From JAZGDL01 sp036477795 (GTDB lineage Bacteria > Planctomycetota > Phycisphaerae > UBA1845): 14,114 nt of DNA. This document shows, in pieces, positions 6,786 to 12,895 of this stretch (its first letter is position 1; every line of letters starts with the position of its first letter). The position numbers and the translations under genes are program-made. The notes beneath the pieces were generated by a model. The model saw only the letters and a program-made list of their open reading frames with translations. It did not search any database and was not told the DNA's origin. The stretch spans positions 1-14,114 of the forward strand of contig JAZGDL010000131.1 in assembly GCA_036477795.1 (NCBI GenBank), in the 5' to 3' direction.

Positions 6786-7616
6786 ATGCCGGAAAGCGTG
6801 TACGGATATTGGCTGCCTCCGGACATCTCCACACATGGGGCCGGGGTGGACCTACTGATCAACCTTCTCCACTGGTTCATGGGGATCATCTTTGTCGGCT
6901 GGGGTGTTTTCTTTGCTTACTCGCTCATCCGCTTCCGGGCCCGGCCCGGCCATCAGGCCAGCTACCGACTCCCCGAGGCCAAGGTGTCAAAATACTCGGA
7001 GATCGTCGTGGTGATTGTTGAAGCCGTCCTGCTGATCGGGTTTTCCATACCTGTCTGGGCTCACGTCAAAAACGATTTCCCGTCCCCCGGGGAGAATCCG
7101 CTGCGCATACGCGTGGTGGCCCAGCAGTTCGCCTGGAATTTTCACTACCCCGGTGCCGACGGGGTCCTCGGCCGTACAAACGTGAACCTGATGAACGCTG
7201 ACAATCTGATCGGCTTGGACCTTACCGACCCGGCAGCCAGGGACGACGTCGTAACCAACAACGACTTCCGCATTCCGGTGAACAGGCCGATCATCTGCGA
7301 CATTACGTCCAAGGACGTGATTCACAGCTTCTTCATTCCGGTCATGCGTTTGAAGCAGGACGCGATCCCGGGCATGAGCATTCCCATCTGGTTTGAAGCT
7401 ACCAAGACCGGCGAGTATCAAGTGGCCTGCGCTCAACTCTGCGGAAACAACCATTACACCATGAAGGCCGACCTCACGGTGTACGAGGAGAAGGAGTTTG
7501 CCGAGTGGTACGCCTATATGGCGCCCGGTGAGGGTGAGGAGGAAGAAGAAGAGGAGGAGGACTCCGACCAGGGGGGTGCCGCGGAAGCGGAACAGGACCA
7601 AGACGAATGGGAGTAA
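6786..7616 (+). CDS. coxB: cytochrome c oxidase subunit II with acidic C-terminal tail
   Basis: A 276-residue subunit that takes electrons from cytochrome c at the binuclear CuA centre and passes them to heme a in CoxA. Two N-terminal membrane helices (about 22-50 and 72-94) are followed by AQQFAWNFHYPG (112-123), the aromatic patch of the family, and the cupredoxin domain. CuA ligands are complete: H180 in DVIHSF, C215, C219, H223 and M226 in CAQLCGNNHYTM. The ligand usually contributed by Glu between the cysteines is Gln217, as in some ba3-type enzymes. There is no lipobox or cleavable signal and no fused cytochrome c domain. The last 28 residues (from about 249) are almost all acidic, with eight consecutive Glu, DQGG at 261-264 and the end DQDEWE. 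This tail is not a usual part of subunit II. First gene of the cox operon. Confidence 0.97.
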   Translation: MPESVYGYWLPPDISTHGAGVDLLINLLHWFMGIIFVGWGVFFAYSLIRFRARPGHQASYRLPEAKVSKYSEIVVVIVEAVLLIGFSIPVWAHVKNDFPSPGENPLRIRVVAQQFAWNFHYPGADGVLGRTNVNLMNADNLIGLDLTDPAARDDVVTNNDFRIPVNRPIICDITSKDVIHSFFIPVMRLKQDAIPGMSIPIWFEATKTGEYQVACAQLCGNNHYTMKADLTVYEEKEFAEWYAYMAPGEGEEEEEEEEDSDQGGAAEAEQDQDEWE

Positions 7617-7621
7617 TGAAT

Positions 7622-7643
7622 CCCGCGGATTCGAATCCGTGGG
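7622..7643. repeat. GATTCGAATC-centred 22-bp palindrome between coxB and coxA
   Basis: CCCGCGGATTC followed by GAATCCGTGGG; the arms differ at one position, which would be a G-U pair in RNA. It fills half of the 45-base coxB-coxA gap and ends eight bases before the coxA Shine-Dalgarno (GGAAG, 7651-7655). It belongs to the same family as the copies inside coxC, ctaB and ctaA. Confidence 0.9.
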
Positions 7644-7661
7644 CTTCAGCGGAAGACTTAT

Positions 7662-9389
7662 ATGAGCGGTGATTACGACCACCAGTTGAGCTTTTGGCGC
7701 AGGTACGTCTTTTCCGTTGACCACAAGGTCATCGGAATACAATACGCGTTGACCGGGCTGCTGTTTCTGTTGTTCGGCTTCGGTCTGATGATGCTCATGC
7801 GGGTGCAGTTGGCCTGGCCGAAGGGCGAATTCGGGTTCCTGCAGAGCCTCTTCGGCGAATCGGCCTTTAGCGGCGGCACCATGCTGCCGGAGTTCTACAA
7901 CCAGCTTGGGGCGATGCACGGCACCATCATGGTATTCCTGGGCGTGGTGCCGTTGGCCGTCGGCGGATTCGGTAACTTCATCCTGCCCCTGCAGATCGGG
8001 GCGCCGGACATGGCATTCCCTCGGATCAACATGGTCAGCTACTGGGTCTACTTTATGGGTGGGGTGGTGATGCTGGCCAGCTTCTTCGTTCCCGGAGGAG
8101 CCGCCCAATCGGGATGGACCTCCTACCCGCCCCTGGCCGACATCGTGCCCGAGGTGGGCCAAAGCATGTGGCTGGTCGGGATGGTGCTTATTATCACCTC
8201 CTCGCTGCTGGGGGCCATCAACTTTCTGGTCACCACCATCCAACTGCGGGCTGAGGGACTGACCTTCTTCCGGTTGCCCTTCTTCGTTTGGGCGCAGTTC
8301 GTGACGGCAGTCCTGCTGCTGCTGGCCATGCCGCCGTTGGAAGTTGCCGGTCTTTTGCAGTTGATCGATCGCGTGGTAGGCACGAGCTTCTTCCTGCCCA
8401 GCGGGCTGGTGGTGAGCGACCAGGTGCTTGCCGTGGGCGGGGGAGGCAATCCCTTGTTATGGCAACACCTGTTCTGGTTCCTGGGCCATCCGGAGGTCTA
8501 CGTGCTGATATTGCCCGCCATGGGCATAGTGGCGGAGATCATCGCCAACAACACGCGTAAGCCGCTGTGGGGCTATCGCTCGATAGTCTACGCCACGATC
8601 TTCCTGGGGTTCATGTCGTTCATCGTGTGGGCCCACCACATGTTCATGACCGGCATGAGCACGGCCATGAGCACCTTCTTCCAGACCACGACCATGATCA
8701 TTTCCGTGCCCTCGGTGGTCATCCTGACGGCGCTGGTCATCAGCCTGTGGGGGGCGTCGATCCGTTTCACCGTGCCCATGCTCTTCGCCATCGCCTTCCT
8801 GCCCATGTTCGCCATCGGCGGTCTCACCGGGCTGCCGCTGGGGCTGACCGTGTCGGATATCCATCTGCACGACACCTACTACGTGATCGGCCACTTCCAT
8901 TTCGTGGTCGCCCCCGGCACCCTGATGGCCCTTTTCGGCGGAATGTACTACTGGTTCCCGAAAGTCACCGGCCGATCGATGAACGACTTGCTGGGCAAGG
9001 TGCACTTCTGGGGGACGCTGATCTTTCTCAACGGCGTTTTCATACCGATGTTCTTCCAGGGGATGGCCGGCGCTTCCCGAAGGCTCTACGATGCGACCGG
9101 CTACTTCCACGGTGCAGCCGTCCAGGATCTGGCCGTTTTTTCATCGTGGTGCGCCTGGCTGTTGGGCATCGCCCAGATTCCGTTCATCATCAACTTCTTC
9201 GCCAGCATCAGGAAAGGAAAAAAGGTCGGCGACAATCCCTGGGAGGCCACTACGCTGGAATGGGTGGCGCCGTCACCCCCGCCGCATGGCAACTTCGCAA
9301 CCGAACCGGTGGTCTATCGGGGGCCTTACGAGTACAGCCCCCCGGAAAACCCCACGGGATTCAGCCCACAGCACGCGGCACCAACATAG
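7662..9389 (+). CDS. coxA: cytochrome c oxidase subunit I (A-family heme-copper oxidase)
   Basis: A 575-residue, 12-helix catalytic subunit that reduces O2 to water and pumps protons. Metal ligands are complete: H86 and H413 for the low-spin heme, H411 for the high-spin heme, H276, H325 and H326 for CuB, and Y280 for the His-Tyr cross-link. GHPEVY at 275-280 with E278 marks the A1-type arrangement. The D pathway is intact (N105, D116, N123), and RR in ASRRLYD matches the heme propionate arginines. The K-pathway lysine, found 28 residues after the second CuB histidine in bovine CoxI, is Ile354 here (VPSVVI in place of IPTGVK), with no gap needed in between. GGAAG at 7651-7655 lies six bases before ATG 7662. 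The product works with CoxB, CoxC and CtaF in the cytoplasmic membrane and needs heme A from CtaB and CtaA. Confidence 0.98.
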   Translation: MSGDYDHQLSFWRRYVFSVDHKVIGIQYALTGLLFLLFGFGLMMLMRVQLAWPKGEFGFLQSLFGESAFSGGTMLPEFYNQLGAMHGTIMVFLGVVPLAVGGFGNFILPLQIGAPDMAFPRINMVSYWVYFMGGVVMLASFFVPGGAAQSGWTSYPPLADIVPEVGQSMWLVGMVLIITSSLLGAINFLVTTIQLRAEGLTFFRLPFFVWAQFVTAVLLLLAMPPLEVAGLLQLIDRVVGTSFFLPSGLVVSDQVLAVGGGGNPLLWQHLFWFLGHPEVYVLILPAMGIVAEIIANNTRKPLWGYRSIVYATIFLGFMSFIVWAHHMFMTGMSTAMSTFFQTTTMIISVPSVVILTALVISLWGASIRFTVPMLFAIAFLPMFAIGGLTGLPLGLTVSDIHLHDTYYVIGHFHFVVAPGTLMALFGGMYYWFPKVTGRSMNDLLGKVHFWGTLIFLNGVFIPMFFQGMAGASRRLYDATGYFHGAAVQDLAVFSSWCAWLLGIAQIPFIINFFASIRKGKKVGDNPWEATTLEWVAPSPPPHGNFATEPVVYRGPYEYSPPENPTGFSPQHAAPT

Positions 9390-9392
9390 GAG
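9388..9392 (+). promoter_or_regulatory. ribosome binding site deciding the TTG start of coxC
   Basis: AGGAG overlaps the coxA stop codon and ends nine bases before TTG 9402-9404. The first in-frame ATG lies inside the first conserved membrane helix, too late to be the start. Confidence 0.7.
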
Positions 9393-9401
9393 ACTGGCGG
9401 C

Positions 9402-10214
9402 TTGTCCACTGCCACAATCAAATACATCGATAAACCACACCCGGTCACCGGGTTAACCAATGCAAAGCTGGGCGTGTGGTTCTTCCTGGCTTCGGAGGTG
9501 ATGCTGTTCGGGGCATTGTTCTCCTCCTATGTGTTGCTTCGGGTGGGATCGTCGGAGTGGCCCCGCGGCTCCGAGGAGCTCAGCGTTCCGCTGGCGGCGC
9601 TCAACACCGTCGTGCTGATAGCCTCCAGCGTCACCATGGTGATGGCCTGGGCCTCGTGCAAGCTCAACGATTTCGCGAAGTTCCGTCTCTACCTGGGGGC
9701 CACCGTCGGGCTGGCGCTGGCTTTCCTGGTGATCAAGGCGGTCGAGTACACCCCCAAGTTCAGCCATTATGAGGTGTTTCTCAACGACGGATCCTCCATT
9801 CGAGGTCACGTGGGCGCTGAACATGAAGACTACATCATGTTCACCGCTGATGCTGATTCCGAACACGCCGCTCACGACGGGAAACATACGGATTCTAAAC
9901 CAATGGATTCTAAACCCACGGATTCTAATCCGCGGGCTTCGGAGAGACGGATTGAGCGTAAGGATATGCATCGGCTTACCAGCTTTGGTCCCTGGCATAG
10001 CAACTTCTTCGGTTTGTACTTCACGCTCACCGGGCTGCACGGCCTGCACGTGCTGGGCGGCATTATTGTGAATACATACCTGCTGTTTCCCGGGGCGGTC
10101 ATGTGGAAGACCCAGCGTGAACGGTTTGCCGGGCGGATCGAATGCGCCGGCTTGTACTGGCATTTTGTTGACCTGGTGTGGATCTTCCTCTTCCCGACGC
10201 TTTACCTGCTGTAG
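9402..10214 (+). CDS. coxC: cytochrome c oxidase subunit III with a repeat-bearing loop
   Basis: A 270-residue membrane subunit that stabilises CoxA. Family marks are KLGVWFFLASEVMLFG at 22-37, with the conserved Glu32, the FTLTGLHGLHVLGG helix at 207-220, and YWHFVDLVWIFLF at 252-264. It starts with TTG, supported by AGGAG nine bases upstream and by the N-terminal match. Between the third and fourth helices is a long hydrophilic loop (about 117-195). At its centre residues 163-177 are three copies of a five-residue unit: TDSKP, MDSKP, TDSNP. The DNA for these (9887-9936) is a 15-bp tandem repeat whose last unit continues into a copy of the 22-bp palindrome. The frame is intact through the insert, so the gene looks functional. 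A long loop here may be normal for the lineage; the repeat within it is the odd part. Confidence 0.94.
   Translation: MSTATIKYIDKPHPVTGLTNAKLGVWFFLASEVMLFGALFSSYVLLRVGSSEWPRGSEELSVPLAALNTVVLIASSVTMVMAWASCKLNDFAKFRLYLGATVGLALAFLVIKAVEYTPKFSHYEVFLNDGSSIRGHVGAEHEDYIMFTADADSEHAAHDGKHTDSKPMDSKPTDSNPRASERRIERKDMHRLTSFGPWHSNFFGLYFTLTGLHGLHVLGGIIVNTYLLFPGAVMWKTQRERFAGRIECAGLYWHFVDLVWIFLFPTLYLL
9887..9936 (+). repeat. in-frame 15-bp tandem repeat ending in a palindrome, inside coxC
   Basis: Codons ACG GAT TCT AAA CCA are followed by ATG GAT TCT AAA CCC and ACG GAT TCT AAT CCG. The last unit is part of CCCACGGATTC-TAATCCGCGGG at 9915-9936, a copy of the palindrome with two mismatches between arms. It looks like partial local amplification of one arm. 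Confidence 0.9.
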
Positions 10215-10220
10215 TCACTC

Positions 10221-10226
10221 AAGGAG
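10221..10226 (+). promoter_or_regulatory. ribosome binding site of the subunit IV gene
   Basis: AAGGAG, six bases ahead of ATG 10233-10235, in the 18-base gap after coxC. Confidence 0.75.
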
Positions 10227-10232
10227 ACGAGC

Positions 10233-10544
10233 ATGACCGCTCACAGTGCTGAGGACATCGCCAAAGAGGTAAGAATCTATATCAGCGTGTTCGCCGCCCT
10301 GATGGTGCTGACCGTCATAACGGTAGCGGTTTCGTATCTCGGCCTGTCTATCGGAACCGCCGTCCTGGTTGCCCTGTTGATTGCTACCATCAAAGGTTCG
10401 CTGGTGGCCTGCTGCTTCATGCACCTGATCTCGGAAAAAAAGATTATCTATTGGGTGCTGGGCATTACCATTCTGTTCTTTGTCGCACTGATGCTGGTGC
10501 CGGTGCTGGACGTCCAATTCAATGTGGCCGATACTGACGTGTAG
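10233..10544 (+). CDS. ctaF: cytochrome c oxidase subunit IV family membrane protein
   Basis: A 103-residue protein with three predicted membrane helices (about 16-34, 38-60 and 71-93). The KGSLVACCFMHLISEKK stretch (54-70) matches the conserved K-x-x-x-V-x-x-F-F-M-H-L signature of bacterial subunit IV (COX4_pro/CyoD-like) proteins. This small subunit helps assemble or stabilise the CuB site region of the oxidase and has no redox centre. It has a strong AAGGAG site and follows coxC by 18 bases, so it belongs to the same operon. Confidence 0.87.
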   Translation: MTAHSAEDIAKEVRIYISVFAALMVLTVITVAVSYLGLSIGTAVLVALLIATIKGSLVACCFMHLISEKKIIYWVLGITILFFVALMLVPVLDVQFNVADTDV

Positions 10545-10565
10545 TGGGGCGTCAACGTTCGAATT

Positions 10566-10862
10566 GTGGGTTGGAGTATGGGATGGGGGAGCGGAGATTA
10601 CGCTTTGGGCGTCTGCCGAACGACAAAGTCACTGCTGGCGATTCTTGTTACGGCGTGGTGGCCGCAAACGACGTGGGCCTGCGCGGTCTGCTTCGGTGAC
10701 CCCAACTCGGAAATGGTGAGGGGCGCCAAGGCCGGGGTGTTCGTGCTGATGCTGGTGGTCTACGGCGTTCTGTTCACCATGGCCGGGGTGGTCGGCGCCT
10801 GGGCGCTCAAGGCCCGCAAGGTGGCGGCGTCACAAGCGGATGGCTCCGACGAGACGCAGTAA
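10566..10862 (+). CDS. small membrane protein of unknown function with a CAVC motif
   Basis: A 98-residue product, last in the plus-strand cox operon. The start is uncertain: GTG 10566 gives MGWSMGWGSGDY and so on, ATG 10578 gives a product four residues shorter, and neither has a well-spaced Shine-Dalgarno. A first hydrophobic segment (about 20-37) ends at a possible signal cleavage site (TTWA before CAVC). Next comes CAVCFGDPNSEMVRGAKAGV at 39-58, then a second helix (about 58-83) and a short polar tail. I believe similar short proteins with a C-x2-C-F-G-(D/Q)-x-(N/D)-S motif sit near oxidase genes in related phyla, but I cannot verify this here. A redox or metal-related role is only an inference from the paired cysteines and the position. 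The coding region is followed directly by the repeat array at 10864. Confidence 0.62.
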   Translation: MGWSMGWGSGDYALGVCRTTKSLLAILVTAWWPQTTWACAVCFGDPNSEMVRGAKAGVFVLMLVVYGVLFTMAGVVGAWALKARKVAASQADGSDETQ

Positions 10863-10863
10863 C

Positions 10864-10963
10864 CCGCTCCCTTACGGTCGCGGCTCAGATTTTGGGGCAC
10901 CCGCTCTTACGGTCGCGGCTCAGATCTGGGGGTAACCGCTCCCTTGCGGTCGCGGCTCAGATT
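10864..10963. repeat. three direct copies of a CCGCTCCCTTACGGTCGCGG family repeat between convergent genes
   Basis: Copies at 10864-10893, 10901-10926 and 10936-10963 each run from CCGCTC to GCTCAGAT and differ by a 2-base deletion and single changes. They fill the whole 94-base gap between the small membrane protein and ctaB. The last copy supplies the ctaB stop codon, TGA read from 10959-10957. A fourth, inverted relative is in the MITE-like element at 2572-2594. The position suggests a role at the meeting point of the two transcripts, but no standard terminator is evident. Confidence 0.85.
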
Positions 10964-11904
10964 TGCGAAGGCACCTTGTCCAGCGTCATCAGCACGAACA
11001 ACAAGGTGAGATAAGCCAACGAGGCCAGCAGGTGCTGCCGGGCGCTGGCCCGGGTTCGCAGCCGGGCCACCTCCAGGGCGAATGCCAGGAAGACGAACCC
11101 CAGAATCATAGCCCCCGTATAGTAGGCAAAACCCGCCATCCGGAAGAAGGTGGGCAGCAGGCTCAACGGGATCAATATCAGCGAATAAGCGATCATTTCC
11201 ACCGCGGTGCGCTTTCCGGTGGGCTCGACCACCGGCAGCACGGGATACCGGGCGCGAGCGTAGTCTTCCCGATACAGCCAGGCGATGGACTGGAAGTGGG
11301 GAAGCTGCCAGACAAACACGATCGAGAACAACACCAGGGACTTAGCCTCAAAACCGCCGGCCGCCGCCGTCCATCCGATGACCGGTGGTAACGCCCCCGA
11401 CACCGCGCCGACCAGCACGGACCTTGAGGTCACCCGCTTGAGCGGCGTGTAGACGCACAGGTACAGGATCCAGGCGGTCACCGCCAGACCCGCACAGGCG
11501 GGATTCACCAGCATGAACAGCGCCATCAGTCCTGCCACCGAAAGGCATGCGGAGAATCGAACGACGTGGCCCGCGGAGAGACGCCCGGTCGCCAGCGGGC
11601 GGTTTGCGGTGCGGGCCATCAAGGCGTCCTGCTTCCTTTCCAGCCACTGATTGGCGGCATTGGCACCGGCGATCACCAGGACTATGCCCACCATCGTTGC
11701 GGCAAGCGTCCCAGCCCACGGATTCGAATCCGTGGGTTTCACCCCGCGCGATCCATCGCCCAGCACAGGCCCAGCATGCCCCAGGTAAAAGCCAACCAGC
11801 ACCGAAACCACCACCAGCGCCGTCAAACGCAGCCTGACCAGCGTGGCATAGTCCGCCAACCATGTGGGCACGACTGAAGCGGCATTGACTTCCACCATCT
11901 TCAT
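10957..11904 (-). CDS. ctaB: protoheme IX farnesyltransferase (heme O synthase)
   Basis: A 315-residue UbiA-family membrane enzyme that adds a farnesyl group to heme B to make heme O, the substrate of CtaA. The prenyl-diphosphate/Mg motif is NQWLERKQDALMARTANRP at 85-103, with N85, E89 and D93; E89 replaces the more usual Asp. The second acidic region is YREDYARARYPVLP, followed by KRTA. The loop between the first two helices holds GVKPTDSNPWAG at about 54-65, encoded by the palindrome 11715-11736; without it the helices would be joined by a loop of ordinary length. The start codon overlaps the ctaA stop by four bases (ATGA), so translation is coupled; a second ATG two codons later is possible. 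The stop codon lies inside the third repeat of the downstream array. Confidence 0.95.
   Translation of the reverse strand: MKMVEVNAASVVPTWLADYATLVRLRLTALVVVSVLVGFYLGHAGPVLGDGSRGVKPTDSNPWAGTLAATMVGIVLVIAGANAANQWLERKQDALMARTANRPLATGRLSAGHVVRFSACLSVAGLMALFMLVNPACAGLAVTAWILYLCVYTPLKRVTSRSVLVGAVSGALPPVIGWTAAAGGFEAKSLVLFSIVFVWQLPHFQSIAWLYREDYARARYPVLPVVEPTGKRTAVEMIAYSLILIPLSLLPTFFRMAGFAYYTGAMILGFVFLAFALEVARLRTRASARQHLLASLAYLTLLFVLMTLDKVPSQI
11715..11736. repeat. perfect 22-bp palindrome inside ctaB
   Basis: CCCACGGATTC followed by its exact reverse complement. In ctaB it is read as CCC ACG GAT TCG AAT CCG TGG, giving PTDSNPW in the loop between helices 1 and 2. The sense-strand flanks GAAA and GCT are shared with the first ctaA copy. 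Confidence 0.93.
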
Positions 11905-12890
11905 ATGGTCGACACCTCCGGCCCACTGTCGTCACAGCCCCTGTGGGACAGGCTTTCCAGCCTGTCGAACGGAAGCGCCCGAGCCGCGGGATTCATCCCG
12001 CGCGCCCTCCCGACGTGATACACGCTCACGGTAAGCGCCACCGTCACAGCCAGGATGGCAGCCCCGACCGCCACGTGGAACGAGGGAATAAGCCACTCGA
12101 TGAGCGTTGCCGGCCGGCTGGCATCATACTCCATGATAGAAACGTACGCGCCAACCCCCAAGGACAGTTGCACCATCAACAGCAGAGCCATCAGCTTCAC
12201 CAGCCGCGGCCCAATCCCACGGATTGCAATCGGTGGGTTTCCCGAAACCCAGAACATCAGCCAACTGAGCACAAGGATCACAACCACCGCCCCGCCCACG
12301 TGAAAGGCCAAACCCACACCGAGGTGCCGGTAGATGGCACCAGCCAGCAGTTGGCCGAAGACGATCAAGCTCGCCGCCACGCACAGACGCCCCAATCCCG
12401 GTGGCGCCTTCTGCAAGCCCACGGATTCGAATCCGTGGGTTTCCGCCTGAACCGCGCCCCACCAACGCGAGGTCAACAGCACCATGCAGATCGTAACGCA
12501 AAAAAACGACTGGGCCAGGCAACCGTGGACGATCGCCAGAGTGATGGAGTTGGCAGTAACACGGATACCCCCCATGACCCCCTGAACGATCACGGCGCCG
12601 AGCATGATCCAGGCCAGGATTCGCACCTGACGCCGGGGCTCTCTCATCTGTGCCCACACCGCAATGGCGATCATCAACATGCCCGCCGCCGCCCCCAGCA
12701 GACGGTGCACGTGCTCGAAGAGCTTGTCTCCCACCCACTTACTGGGGGGAAACAGGAACATGTTGTGCCCGTCCACCGTCGGCCAATCGGCAAAGGCCAT
12801 GCCCGCGTCGTTGCTGGTCACCGATCCGCCGACAAAGATCAGCAGCAGCGTGACGACGGCGGCGGCGATCGCCAGTCGATGCAACCCCAC
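11901..12890 (-). CDS. ctaA: heme A synthase (COX15/CtaA family) with repeat-derived loops and tail
   Basis: A 329-residue membrane enzyme oxidising heme O to heme A. Family marks are GMAFADWP at 30-37, E59 and H62 in FEHVHR, H122 in AIVHG, H197 in LAFHV, and H272 in PSFHV; the two His pairs and E59 match the heme-binding pattern of CtaA. The start is GTG 12888-12890: an in-frame TAG lies directly upstream, the first helix starts within a few residues, and GAGAGGA near 12903 is the nearest Shine-Dalgarno. Four palindromes lie inside the gene. Two encode loop residues 151-158 (THGFESVG) and 218-225 (NPPIAIRG). Two encode most of the tail after residue 294 (GRARGMNPAARALPFDRLES and beyond), where the family normally ends. 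It overlaps ctaB by four bases and follows the plastocyanin-like gene by five. Confidence 0.94.
   Translation of the reverse strand: MGLHRLAIAAAVVTLLLIFVGGSVTSNDAGMAFADWPTVDGHNMFLFPPSKWVGDKLFEHVHRLLGAAAGMLMIAIAVWAQMREPRRQVRILAWIMLGAVIVQGVMGGIRVTANSITLAIVHGCLAQSFFCVTICMVLLTSRWWGAVQAETHGFESVGLQKAPPGLGRLCVAASLIVFGQLLAGAIYRHLGVGLAFHVGGAVVVILVLSWLMFWVSGNPPIAIRGIGPRLVKLMALLLMVQLSLGVGAYVSIMEYDASRPATLIEWLIPSFHVAVGAAILAVTVALTVSVYHVGRARGMNPAARALPFDRLESLSHRGCDDSGPEVSTI
11947..11966. repeat. palindrome GACAGGCT-TTCC-AGCCTGTC in the 3' end of ctaA
   Basis: Perfect 8-bp arms around TTCC. It encodes residues around 309-315 of CtaA (DRLESLS region). It is a different family from the GATTCGAATC palindrome and lies about 45 bases before the ctaB start. 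Confidence 0.85.
11985..12002. repeat. palindrome CGCGGGAT-TC-ATCCCGCG in the 3' end of ctaA
   Basis: Perfect 8-bp arms around TC. It encodes GMNPAA at about 297-302 of CtaA, directly after the last membrane helix. It marks the point where homology to ordinary CtaA should end. Confidence 0.85.
12216..12237. repeat. 22-bp palindrome (GATTGCAATC centre) inside ctaA
   Basis: CCCACGGATTG then CAATCGGTGGG, one mismatch between arms; the centre is TGCA instead of TCGA. Read in the ctaA sense it gives AAC CCA CCG ATT GCA ATC CGT GGG, residues 218-225, in a loop between two helices. This is a different codon phase from the copy at 12418. Confidence 0.85.
12418..12439. repeat. perfect 22-bp palindrome inside ctaA
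   Basis: Identical to the copy in ctaB over all 22 bases, plus the GAAA and GCT flanks on the sense strand. Read as ACC CAC GGA TTC GAA TCC GTG GGC, it encodes THGFESVG at 151-158, in the loop after the fourth helix. Confidence 0.93.
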
Positions 12891-12895
12891 CTAGG

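Noticed and set aside
6554..6889. 111-codon minus-strand gene between sco and coxB
   Set aside because: Its start lies within coxB antisense, with no ribosome binding site or family features.
6987..8243. 418-codon minus-strand frame
   Set aside because: Antisense to coxB and coxA; His/Gln-rich shadow of GC-rich codons.
9884..9945. frameshift or pseudogene in coxC
   Set aside because: The frame continues through the tandem repeat into fully conserved C-terminal helices.
10864..10963. possible mini-CRISPR (three repeats)
   Set aside because: Intervals of 7-9 bases are far too short for spacers, and a related copy lies alone in the MITE-like element.
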